From the NCBI RefSeq assembly GCF_000374045.1, contig NZ_KB893334.1, positions 17,528 to 52,188 on the forward strand: DNA of 34,661 bases. The letters are read 5' to 3'. Of this stretch, positions 17,687 to 27,235 are shown one piece after another. The translations under genes were made by a program, and so were the position numbers. Under the pieces are notes generated by a model. That model did no database searches, was not told where the DNA came from, and saw only the letters and a list, made by a program, of their open reading frames with translations. Each line of letters begins with the position of its first letter. The first letter of the stretch is position 1. Source of the DNA: Segetibacter koreensis DSM 18137 (GTDB lineage Bacteria > Bacteroidota > Bacteroidia > Chitinophagales > Chitinophagaceae).

Positions 17687-18432
17687 ATTATTATATTGAT
17701 GCACATTGCCACGTCGATTTACTAAAAAACATTCAATATAGTTGGACGAATGAGGATTCTCTGCCAATAAAAACAATTAGCGTTACTAACGCACCCTTTA
17801 TTTACGAACCAAGCAAAAGGCTTTTCTCAAATTCAAAAAATATTAGAGTGGCTTTGGGAATGCATCCAGAATTAGTTGATCAATATGGAAGCCAACTAAA
17901 TTTGTTTGAAAAGCTAATTGGTGACACCAAATATATAGGTGAAATTGGATTAGACGGCTCTCCACGTTTTAGTAAAAGCTTCGAGTATCAAAAGAAGGTG
18001 TTTATCGAAATACTCAGCCTCTGCAAATCAAGTGACAAAAAAGTGCTTACAATTCATACTCGAAATGCTGCATCAGAAACGATTGAGCTATTAGAAAAGT
18101 ACTTAGCGAAATCAAGTTGTAGAGTAATATTTCACTGGTACTCAGGAAATCAAACGGATTTGAAAGCAGCTATTCGAAACGGATATTATTTTTCTGTAAA
18201 TCATAAAATGGTCGCTTCAGAAAAAGGTAAACAAATCATCATGTCAATACCAAATCATTTGTTACTTACCGAAACAGATGCACCTTTTACGTTCAGCGAT
18301 AATATTAAATCTCGCCTGGATAGCTTACGAGCTGCTACCGAAGGACTCGGTTTAATGATGAAACAAGATTTGGAAGCGGCGAAAAGCTGTATCTATAACA
18401 ACTTTAAAACAATGCTGAAGGACGTCAACTAA
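17683..18432 (+). CDS. qatD: QatD, TatD-like metal-dependent nuclease of Qat anti-phage system
   Basis: 249 aa, TatD family (metal-dependent hydrolase/DNase, TIM barrel). Metal ligands are visible: H8-x-H10 in 'DAHCHVDLL', Glu in 'YIGEIGLDG', His in 'LTIHTRNA', His in 'VIFHWYSGN' and Asp in 'LLTETDAPF'. It is slightly shorter than housekeeping TatD (about 260 aa). It overlaps qatC by 4 nt and ends the qat block. As a 3'-5' exonuclease-like enzyme it is the probable effector acting on nucleic acid, but this is inference from the family. Confidence 0.93.
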   Translation: MNYYIDAHCHVDLLKNIQYSWTNEDSLPIKTISVTNAPFIYEPSKRLFSNSKNIRVALGMHPELVDQYGSQLNLFEKLIGDTKYIGEIGLDGSPRFSKSFEYQKKVFIEILSLCKSSDKKVLTIHTRNAASETIELLEKYLAKSSCRVIFHWYSGNQTDLKAAIRNGYYFSVNHKMVASEKGKQIIMSIPNHLLLTETDAPFTFSDNIKSRLDSLRAATEGLGLMMKQDLEAAKSCIYNNFKTMLKDVN

Positions 18433-18509
18433 AGTTTGTTAAAACGTCAGGAGATGAAGAAGTTTAATAGTCACTAGCTGAAACAGCTTAATATTTAATT
18501 TAACGAATT

Positions 18510-20072
18510 ATGTTCAAACTTTTAAAAGTTCAATTTGATAATCATCCTGTGCTGCGCGACTTAAAGCTGGACTTTGTAAACTACGAAGAGGTTGAAAATA
18601 AACAGTTTCCTTATACAACTGTAATGATAGGACCAAATGGGACAGGTAAAAGTCATATTCTTAAAGCTATTGCTGATACGTTTGTTTACTTTAAGGATTT
18701 TCAACTTGATGAAAGTTTATTCTGGACTAACAGCTTTGGTTTTTCGATAGAGTTTAAGTTTTACAAGGATACTTACGAAATACGTACTGGAAGATTTAAA
18801 ATTTTCAACAAAAAGGGTGAGCACAGAAAAGTTGAATGTTTGAAAAATAAACCCAAAAATTTTGAAAGTCTGTCTCCCGAGGAAAAGGATTTTTTTGTAG
18901 TTCTAAGTAGAGAAGTTGAATTACCTATGAGGGTCTTGGTGTCTTCTGTTATGTTGACTGATCGATTCACTTTTCGAGATAGCACTCCTGATGATTTCTA
19001 CCAATATTTAGGTGTTAGAAGAAATAGAAGTACTTCTAGTACGCAAACTTTCGAGAGGAAAACAATCCGTTATCTTTTTGATGCAACAAAGACAAATGAA
19101 TTTAAGATCAATCTTGCAGAGATTTTGGATTTCATGGGTTTGGAAGAGCAGCTAACGGTTAGTTATTCTATAAAGTATAAAGACCTCTTTGAAAAGCAAA
19201 CTGCTAAACTTGAAAACTTTCATCAATTCTTTACGGAATGGTGGATAGCAACAAATGGAAAAAGGAAAAGGGAAAATAAGCCTTGGGGCTTATGGTATTA
19301 TGAAAAGATCAAAGAAGACGAAGAAAAAATCTTACGTCTCTTAAAATTGCTAAACGATATCAGTGACGGACTGGTTCTTAAGCAGGATTCTAAAAGGTCG
19401 AGAGAGTTCATTATTGATGTGTTCAAAGAAGAACAAATATTCGAAAGTTATTCATTAATCGAAGAATTGATATTCCTTGATTTATTAAGGTTGGAGGGTA
19501 TAAGAATTAAGAAAAAAGATACAAAAGCATATGGAGTTGAAAACAGTAGTTCTGGTGAATACCATCTATTAATCTCTCTATTAGGTATTTTCTCAAGAAT
19601 ACAACCTGATAGCCTGATTTTTATAGATGAACCTGAAATAAGCCTACATCCAAATTGGCAGATGCGATATATTCATGAGCTTAAACGAATGTTTTATAAG
19701 TATTCGACCTGTCATTTTATTCTCGCGAGCCATTCTCATTTTATAGTATCCGATCTTGAGAATACCTCTTCCTCCGTTTTGGCTTTAAGAAACAACGAAA
19801 ATGCGGGTCAGATTTCAGCGAACTTATTGACTGCTCAAACATATGGTTGGTCGGCTGAAGAAGTGCTTTATTCAATTTTCGATGTCAAAACGACCCGCAA
19901 CAAATACTTGGAAGAAGACTTAAGATTTTTGCTTCACAATATTGCAATAAAGTCAACTGAATATGCAGAGATGCAGAGAATAGTTGAGAAATTAAAATCA
20001 CTCAAATTTTCTGCGTCAGATCCAATAACATTAATTATAGCGAAAGCGGAAGAATATCTCACCAATGATTAA
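18510..20072 (+). CDS. AAA/ABC-type ATPase of an ATPase-HNH defence pair (Septu PtuA-like)
   Basis: 520 aa. An SMC/RecF/OLD-type ATPase head: Walker A 'GPNGTGKS' (41-48), ABC-like signature 'SSGE' (347-350), Walker B 'FIDEPEISLHP' (D373, E374) and H-loop 'ASHSHFIVSD' (about 407). The central 150 residues are helical and charged, the usual insertion of this class. The next gene, an HNH nuclease, overlaps its end by 8 nt, the arrangement of Septu (PtuA/PtuB) and of related two-gene or retron-associated systems. No reverse transcriptase is present, so it is not a retron. Sensing of phage and gating of the nuclease is the expected role. It starts 77 nt after qatD and may be a separate unit. Confidence 0.8.
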   Translation: MFKLLKVQFDNHPVLRDLKLDFVNYEEVENKQFPYTTVMIGPNGTGKSHILKAIADTFVYFKDFQLDESLFWTNSFGFSIEFKFYKDTYEIRTGRFKIFNKKGEHRKVECLKNKPKNFESLSPEEKDFFVVLSREVELPMRVLVSSVMLTDRFTFRDSTPDDFYQYLGVRRNRSTSSTQTFERKTIRYLFDATKTNEFKINLAEILDFMGLEEQLTVSYSIKYKDLFEKQTAKLENFHQFFTEWWIATNGKRKRENKPWGLWYYEKIKEDEEKILRLLKLLNDISDGLVLKQDSKRSREFIIDVFKEEQIFESYSLIEELIFLDLLRLEGIRIKKKDTKAYGVENSSSGEYHLLISLLGIFSRIQPDSLIFIDEPEISLHPNWQMRYIHELKRMFYKYSTCHFILASHSHFIVSDLENTSSSVLALRNNENAGQISANLLTAQTYGWSAEEVLYSIFDVKTTRNKYLEEDLRFLLHNIAIKSTEYAEMQRIVEKLKSLKFSASDPITLIIAKAEEYLTND

Positions 20073-20700
20073 AAAATGTATACACAATTCTTCATTGACC
20101 CTTAGCGAAGTGAAAGAACTTGCTAAAGTCAGACCACATGAACCTTTTATAAACTATAAGGGAAATAATCCTTGGGATTATCCACCAAATGACGAAGTTG
20201 ATGCAATTAAGAAAAAAATACGCGTAGATTTAGAGGCGTCACAAAAAGTATGTGGTTTCTGTGGATTGAAGTTGAAAGGCACAAGCCAAGGTCAAATCGA
20301 ACATATAGCACCAAAGGCTTATTTCCGTCATCCAGAGTTTACTTTTACATTAAAAAACTTAGTGCTTGCATGCCATTATTGTAATTCTCCAGAAAAGAAA
20401 GGTACAAAGGATACCATAAGCATAAAGAAAACTATTTACTCGAAGTGCAAGTTCAACATAGTGCATCCTTATCTTGATGATCCGGAAGAACATTACGAGT
20501 GGACAGATAACGAAATAGAACTGCTTATACAAGTTAAAAATGATTCCCCCCAGGCAAGGAAATCTATTGAGATATTTGGATTAGACAATCCAGATATGAG
20601 TGAGTTAAGGGCGGGCGAATTCAGACATTCACAATTGAAAACAAAATATGCACTCTTACCTGCAGATGAACTGTTGTTAGAGGCTGCTCTGGGTAAATAA
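20065..20700 (+). CDS. HNH endonuclease partner of the ATPase (Septu PtuB-like)
   Basis: 211 aa. The HNH/zinc-finger core is clear: C63-x2-C66 ('VCGFCGLK'), the catalytic 'IEHIAPK' with His80, 'NLVLACHYCN' with C103-x2-C106 and Asn107, then 'KKGTKD'. This pattern (two CxxC pairs around E-H-x2-PK and N-L-x3-C-x2-CN) is that of the HNH family paired with RecF-like ATPases in PtuB and in retron Ec78-type effectors. The predicted activity is metal-dependent DNA or RNA cleavage, controlled by the upstream ATPase. The 8-nt overlap of the two genes implies coupled translation. Confidence 0.85.
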   Translation: MIKKCIHNSSLTLSEVKELAKVRPHEPFINYKGNNPWDYPPNDEVDAIKKKIRVDLEASQKVCGFCGLKLKGTSQGQIEHIAPKAYFRHPEFTFTLKNLVLACHYCNSPEKKGTKDTISIKKTIYSKCKFNIVHPYLDDPEEHYEWTDNEIELLIQVKNDSPQARKSIEIFGLDNPDMSELRAGEFRHSQLKTKYALLPADELLLEAALGK

Positions 20701-20736
20701 TAAGCTGAAAAAGTATCATGCAAATTGTGCCGATGA

Positions 20737-20760
20737 ACGAAATGCGACGCAATGATGATT
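20737..20760 (+). repeat. Short interspersed repeat, right inverted copy
   Basis: GAACGAAATGCGACGCAATG and the bases after it (ATGATT) match the complement of 12206-12232 around the exact 10-mer TGCGACGCAA (20743-20752). It lies between the HNH gene and hsdM. Confidence 0.5.
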
Positions 20761-20806
20761 AATCGGAGTTACTTCAGCTTGTACCATAATAATTACAAAA
20801 TACTAA

Positions 20807-22294
20807 ATGTCAACGAATCAAATAGTTTCTAAAGTATGGTCGTTTTGCAATACCCTTCGTGATGATGGTGTGGGCTATGGTGACTATTTAGAACAACTTA
20901 CTTACCTGCTGTTTTTGAAAATGGCAGATGAATATAGCAAGCCGCCTTGCAGTCGTAATATTGCTATTCCACAAGAATATAACTGGCAAAGCTTAACTGC
21001 GCTTCGTGGTGGAGAGCTGGAGGTGCATTACTCCATCCTGCTTCGTGAGTTGGGTAAGGAGAAAGGCATGCTGGGACAGATTTTTACCAAGAGCCAGAAT
21101 AAGATACAGGACCCTGCCAAGCTGTATAAACTGGTAGACCTGATAGACCACGAGAACTGGGTAATGATGGGTGCAGATGTAAAGGGCGACATCTACGAGG
21201 GGCTGCTGGAGAAGAATGCAGAAGATACGAAGAGCGGAGCCGGTCAATACTTTACCCCACGTTCGCTGATAAGGGCAATGGTAGAATGTGTTCGTCCTGA
21301 ACCAATGCGTACCATTGCAGACCCTGCATGTGGTACCGGTGGTTTCTTTTTAGCCGCTTACGATTTTATTGTTGAGCATCATAAGGGCCTGGATAGAGAA
21401 CAAAAGAAGTTTCTTAAGCTAAATACCTTTTATGGCAACGAGATAGTTGCAGGCACAAGAAGGCTTGCACTGATGAACCTGTTCCTGCACAACATCGGCG
21501 ATATAGACAGTGACAACAATATATCTCCGGCTGATGCGCTGATTGCTCCTTCAGCTGTTTATTATGATTATGTATTAGCCAATCCACCCTTTGGTAAAAA
21601 GAGCAGTCAAACCTTTACTAACGAAGAAGGCGAACAGGAAAAAGAAGACCTCACCTACAATCGCCAGGACTTCTGGGCTACCACCAGCAATAAGCAACTG
21701 AACTTCGTTCAGCACATCCGCTCGATGCTAAAGACAACAGGCAAGGCAGCAGTAGTTGTTCCGGACAATGTCCTTTTTGAAGGTGGGGCCGGAGAGACGG
21801 TTCGTAAAAAGCTGTTGGAAACAACAGATGTACATACCATCCTTCGTTTGCCTACCGGTATCTTTTACGCCAACGGCGTAAAAGCCAACGTTATCTTCTT
21901 CGACAACAAACCCAGCAGCAAAGACCCATGGACAAAAGAGATTTGGTTCTACGACTACCGCACCAACATCCACCACACCCTTAAAAAGAACCCATTAAAA
22001 CTTAGCGACCTGCAGGAGTTTATTACCTGCTATAATCCAGACAATCGTTTTAAACGTGCTGAGACTTATCATGCTACTGACAATCCTGAAGGCAGGTGGA
22101 GGAAGTTTACCTATGAAGAGATCATTGCCCGTGATAAAACATCTTTAGACATTACCTGGCTAAAAGATAAATCACTTGCTGACTTAGATAATCTTCCTGA
22201 TCCTGATGCATTAGCCGAGGAGATAGCGGAGAATTTGGAGAGTGCGTTGGGGAGTTTTAGGGAGGTGTTGCGGCAGTTGAAGGGGGTGAATTAG
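20807..22294 (+). CDS. hsdM: Type I restriction-modification DNA methyltransferase subunit
   Basis: 495 aa. The N-terminal HsdM domain ('KVWSFCNTLRDDGVGYGDYL', 'LTYLLFLKMADE') is followed by the N6-adenine methylase core: motif I 'ADPACGTGGFF' (171-181), 'GNEIVAGTRRLALMNL', and catalytic NPPF at 259-262. It methylates adenine in the HsdS-defined target and forms the M2S core to which HsdR binds. Unusually, it is the last gene of the locus and is separated from hsdS by about 7.3 kb of defence genes. Its 3' third (encoding '[16 protein letters not shown]' to 'LGSFREVLRQLKG') recurs in at least five broken copies downstream. The start at ATG 20807 gives the conserved N-terminus; the region between the HNH gene and this ATG (106 nt) could hold its own promoter. 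Confidence 0.95.
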   Translation: MSTNQIVSKVWSFCNTLRDDGVGYGDYLEQLTYLLFLKMADEYSKPPCSRNIAIPQEYNWQSLTALRGGELEVHYSILLRELGKEKGMLGQIFTKSQNKIQDPAKLYKLVDLIDHENWVMMGADVKGDIYEGLLEKNAEDTKSGAGQYFTPRSLIRAMVECVRPEPMRTIADPACGTGGFFLAAYDFIVEHHKGLDREQKKFLKLNTFYGNEIVAGTRRLALMNLFLHNIGDIDSDNNISPADALIAPSAVYYDYVLANPPFGKKSSQTFTNEEGEQEKEDLTYNRQDFWATTSNKQLNFVQHIRSMLKTTGKAAVVVPDNVLFEGGAGETVRKKLLETTDVHTILRLPTGIFYANGVKANVIFFDNKPSSKDPWTKEIWFYDYRTNIHHTLKKNPLKLSDLQEFITCYNPDNRFKRAETYHATDNPEGRWRKFTYEEIIARDKTSLDITWLKDKSLADLDNLPDPDALAEEIAENLESALGSFREVLRQLKGVN

Positions 22295-22380
22295 TTCAAG
22301 AACTAAGGGATTCACTAGTTCAATAGTAGTATGCAAATAAATATTTTTTGATATTAAAAGAGTAGCTAATTAAACAAACA

Positions 22381-23757
22381 ATGCTAACTGAAGAAACAAA
22401 ATCAAGAATCAATGCCATTTGGTTTGCCTATAGCAACAGTAACAAAAAGTCGTTTGATACAAAAGGCAATGAAATTGAAAACATCGACGGTTCTCGAGTT
22501 GAGGCAATAAAGGTGATAAAAAAAATTATAGGAGACTTTTTAACTGATAAAACAAATCTGTTAGAGTTTAAAACAAACCTTGACAGTTACAATAAGCAAA
22601 ATAACTACTGGGGATTTACCGCAGCTAAAGGGCAAATGTTTTTTAATCTACTTACAAAATCAAGCGAGAATGAACTTGATAAACTTAGTGCCTTACTTAA
22701 AAAAATTATTACAGAACCTACGGACCTTGATGATGCACTATCAAGGATGCAGGAACTATTTGTGTACACAAGCAAATATCAATTGAAGGCCATAGACAAG
22801 AGAAAATGCGCTAATCCTAAATCGGCTGCATATTTTCTTTCCTACTTTTGGCAGATTCATGACTTCCAAAAGTGGCCGGTTATGTATAGCTCCCTAATCA
22901 ACTCCTTCGAAGAGTTAGGTATATGGGAAGAGCAGTCTACACCACAAGAAAATTATAAGCAGTTTTATAACTTGAATGAGGAAATCAAGAACTATTTGAT
23001 ACAGCAGAGGAAAAATTCCATTTCAAACTGGGAGATTGAACATGCATTTTGGCATTTTTCAGGTACGGTGTCAGTAAATTGGAAGCAGCCGAAAAAAAAG
23101 CAATTTACTCCTGCTACTTCTCCTCCTATTCCTACCACTAATACTGCTACTATTGTTGAAGGCAAAGCTGAAATTAAAGTTGTTACCCCAGGTTTCGAGT
23201 TGACAGACTATCTGATACCTAAAGTTTGTAAATTGGTTGAATTGGGCGCAAGTACGGAAAGATCCAGTTCCTCAAAAGGACACGAATTTGAGAAAATGGT
23301 CGGTGAAGTGTTTCGGCTATTAGATTTTGAACTAGAGATGTTAGGCCAGGGGGCAGGTCGTGAACCTGATGCAATAATTAAATTTAGCGAAGAGCATGTT
23401 GCCTTTATTATAGATGCGAAGGCATACTCGCTAGGTTATTCGCTTGGAACTGATGATCGTGCAATAAGAGAGTATATAAATTACTATTGCCCAAAGCTGA
23501 GACAGGCAGGTTTTAATAAGATTGGCTTTATTATCGTCTCAAATTCGTTTAAATCCAATTTGCACGAGCTTGTTAATTCAATAACTTGGAATACAGACGT
23601 CAAGCGTTTCATTTTATTAACATCTGAGGCTCTTTTATATCTTTTAGCATATAAGACTAAAGACAGGTTGCCCCTAAATGAAATTATTGATGCTTTAATA
23701 TCCTATTCAACCATTGTTACTAAAGAGAGTATAATTGAGAAATTTGGAGACTATTAG
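22381..23757 (+). CDS. Restriction-endonuclease-like protein with FokI-type PD-(D/E)xK domain
   Basis: 458 aa. The C-terminal ~170 residues resemble the FokI cleavage domain: 'GHEFEKMVGEVFRLLDFE', 'GREPDAIIKF' with D330, 'IIDAKAYSLGYSL' with D345 and K347 (compare FokI's PD...DTKAYSGGY), then 'FNKIGFIIVSNSFK'. The N-terminal ~240 residues contain 'NNYWGFTAAKGQMFFNLL', a motif I associate with N-terminal domains of predicted Bacteroidota restriction proteins; DNA or partner binding is possible. A Lys-rich then Pro/Thr-rich linker (about 238-262) joins the parts. No dedicated methylase lies beside it, so it may recognise modified DNA or rely on the adjacent type I system. It starts 86 nt after hsdM, and an hsdM remnant begins about 1 nt after its stop. 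Confidence 0.75.
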   Translation: MLTEETKSRINAIWFAYSNSNKKSFDTKGNEIENIDGSRVEAIKVIKKIIGDFLTDKTNLLEFKTNLDSYNKQNNYWGFTAAKGQMFFNLLTKSSENELDKLSALLKKIITEPTDLDDALSRMQELFVYTSKYQLKAIDKRKCANPKSAAYFLSYFWQIHDFQKWPVMYSSLINSFEELGIWEEQSTPQENYKQFYNLNEEIKNYLIQQRKNSISNWEIEHAFWHFSGTVSVNWKQPKKKQFTPATSPPIPTTNTATIVEGKAEIKVVTPGFELTDYLIPKVCKLVELGASTERSSSSKGHEFEKMVGEVFRLLDFELEMLGQGAGREPDAIIKFSEEHVAFIIDAKAYSLGYSLGTDDRAIREYINYYCPKLRQAGFNKIGFIIVSNSFKSNLHELVNSITWNTDVKRFILLTSEALLYLLAYKTKDRLPLNEIIDALISYSTIVTKESIIEKFGDY

Positions 23758-23963
23758 ATGCTATCGGACTTCTGAAGGTAGATTTAGAAGGTTTACTTAT
23801 GATCACATTGTGAAAAAGCATCTTTGAACATTATCTGACTAAAAGATGAATCTCTTGCTGCCTTAGATAATTTTCCTGATCCTGATGTGTTGGCGGAAGA
23901 GATAGCGGAAAATTTGGAGAGTGCGTTGGGGAGTTTTAGGGAGGTGTTAAGGAGGTTGAAGCG
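23758..23963 (+). pseudogene. hsdM 3'-end remnant R1
   Basis: Hand alignment matches hsdM bases from about 22069 to 22282. The first 120 nt are strongly decayed (frame broken by stops: 'GRFRRFTYDHIVKKHL' then a stop). The last ~84 nt from GATCCTGATG onward match intact hsdM at about 88% by eye, including the unbroken run AGAGTGCGTTGGGGAGTTTT. It begins directly after the nuclease stop codon and ends where the next gene starts. Confidence 0.85.
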
Positions 23964-23966
23964 GTG
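23949..23966 (+). promoter_or_regulatory. SD-like sequence and GTG start lying in the hsdM remnant
   Basis: AAGGAGG at 23949-23955 lies 8 nt before the GTG (23964-23966) that opens the glycosylase-like gene. Both lie inside remnant R1: the GTG aligns with the GTG of the last codons of hsdM (Gly-Val-Asn-stop). No other good start exists before codon 120. Bacteroidota often do not use SD sequences, so the function is inference. Confidence 0.5.
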
Positions 23967-24884
23967 AAAAATAAGTCTGAAACAAAAGCAATTAATTCGA
24001 GTATAATCCTTAAAAAAACGTATATCGTGAATCAGTTCCCATCCTTTTGTAGCAACCCTACCTGGAATGCTAAACTTGCAGATTTAGTTCAAGAGAAGAT
24101 ATTTAAGTTTGATGATCCACAAGGAGCATCAAATTTGTATGAAGTGTTAAGTGCTTTTTACAGCAAGGTAAGAACGTCGAAAGAGGTTTCTTTAAAATAT
24201 CCAATCTCTTTTTCATTAATTCCTTCCTTCAGATATGTAGAGCGCACTGCTCCAACTATTGAATACGTTGGAATAGATGTGCCGGTATATTATAATTACC
24301 GTGAAGATACCCCTAAAATAATGGTAGTAGGTATCGATCCACTAAGAAGTGAACCTGATCTGCAAAAATTTATTTCGCTTGGTACCCCCTATGCTTTTCA
24401 TTTAACTCAACATAACATTTATTGGCAATTGATGAGCGGTTTGATGGAGCAGCTTAATCTAACAGTATATTTAACTGATACTTTTAAATTATATTTCAAA
24501 TTTCAGGGCAAAAGAAGTTATGATATAGCAGCCTTTACAAATCCAGAGGCGTATGGAAATGGAGCAATTCATCAGGAAATATTTGCAAGAGAAGTGGAAT
24601 TAGTTAAACCGGACCTTATTGTGACTTTGGGAAAGCACCCACGTTTATGGTTCACAAGCATAAAAGAACCTAAAGTATCGTATAAGCGACTTTTGGAAAT
24701 TAGTAATAATACAAGTGATACTGCCCATCTTAATTTATTTTATAATAACATTCCTGTTCTTCCTTTAATGCATCTTTCCCCACTAGTACGCCATAATACC
24801 CGAATAATCAATTACGGCGTCTCTTCTAATGAGGATATTATTGAAAAGTATGTGGAATTTATTAAGGTGAAGTTGAAGAATTAA
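23964..24884 (+). CDS. Uracil-DNA-glycosylase-fold protein
   Basis: 306 aa. The layout fits the UDG superfamily: motif A-like 'KIMVVGIDPLRSE' (G123-I-D125-P126), central 'VELVKPDLIVTLGKHPRLWF' (the beta-strand before the DNA-intercalation region) and motif B-like 'VLPLMHLSPLVR' with His270. The N-terminal 115 residues are an extra domain ('TYIVNQFPSFCSNPTW' onward) not found in housekeeping UDGs. It may excise a modified base, for example from phage DNA; base-excision glycosylases of this fold are known in phage defence. The substrate residues cannot be judged. The GTG start is provided by remnant R1, and another hsdM remnant follows. Alternative: a UDG-like domain without glycosylase activity. 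Confidence 0.65.
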   Translation: MKNKSETKAINSSIILKKTYIVNQFPSFCSNPTWNAKLADLVQEKIFKFDDPQGASNLYEVLSAFYSKVRTSKEVSLKYPISFSLIPSFRYVERTAPTIEYVGIDVPVYYNYREDTPKIMVVGIDPLRSEPDLQKFISLGTPYAFHLTQHNIYWQLMSGLMEQLNLTVYLTDTFKLYFKFQGKRSYDIAAFTNPEAYGNGAIHQEIFAREVELVKPDLIVTLGKHPRLWFTSIKEPKVSYKRLLEISNNTSDTAHLNLFYNNIPVLPLMHLSPLVRHNTRIINYGVSSNEDIIEKYVEFIKVKLKN

Positions 24885-25026
24885 GAGACTAGTAATAATA
24901 TATTTACAGGGTTCTGCTGTTAAAATGAGAATTTCAGAAACTAACGCACCAATTGCGACCTATCAAAAAACCGCACTTAATACTTAGCTGCCAACAAAAT
25001 AGTGCGGTGCAACTATCAAGAAAAAC

Positions 25027-25264
25027 TGATTGAAGCTACACAATTTGAACGACTTCAACATCTGTTATAACCCAGTGAATAGGTTTAAGCATGTTGAGAC
25101 ATATCATGCAACAGATAATCGTAAAGGGCCCCCGGGTAAAAGAAAAATCACTTGCGGAGTTAGATAACCTTCCTGATCCTGATGTATTAGCGGAGGAGAT
25201 AGCGGAGAATTTGGAAAGTGCGTTGGGAAGTTTTAGGGAGGTGTTGAGGCAGTTGAAGGGGTAA
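25027..25264 (+). pseudogene. hsdM 3'-end remnant R2 (internally deleted)
   Basis: It matches hsdM from about 22006 to 22284. The left part ('CATCTGTTATAACCC', 'TTTAAGCATGTTGAGACATA', 'CATGCAACAGATAATC') is recognisable but frame-broken. About 70 nt are then replaced by a GC patch GGGCCCCCGGG, and the sequence resumes at 'AAATCACTTGCGGAG'. The last ~84 nt from GATCCTGATG match hsdM at about 94% by eye. Confidence 0.85.
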
Positions 25265-25275
25265 CAGTAGCTCGT

Positions 25276-25308
25276 CTTGGGAGCTCACCCAAGTAAACTG
25301 CTTTTTTT
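25276..25308 (+). terminator. Intrinsic terminator after remnant R2
   Basis: Hairpin CTTGGG-AGCTCA-CCCAAG (25276-25293), which can be extended by CAGT/ACTG outside, followed by a run of seven T (25302-25308). It would end a transcript coming through the hsdM-nuclease-glycosylase stretch. Confidence 0.6.
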
Positions 25309-25400
25309 AAAACTTTATATCTCACGCGCTACTAGCAATTGCCGTTATTTTTTTTAATTTTATACTGCTCCTGTTTTTACTAAACCTTAAACTAACGATT

Positions 25401-27235
<1,835 letters not shown>

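Noticed and set aside
16340-18432. Queuosine biosynthesis (queC) and housekeeping tatD
   Set aside because: The QueC-like protein has a long N-terminal extension, and both genes overlap each other and follow a KAP ATPase and a Gly-rich protein in the order of the Qat defence system.
18510-20700. Retron Ec78-type system
   Set aside because: The ATPase-HNH pair could be a retron effector, but no reverse transcriptase or msr/msd-like structure was seen between qatD and hsdM.
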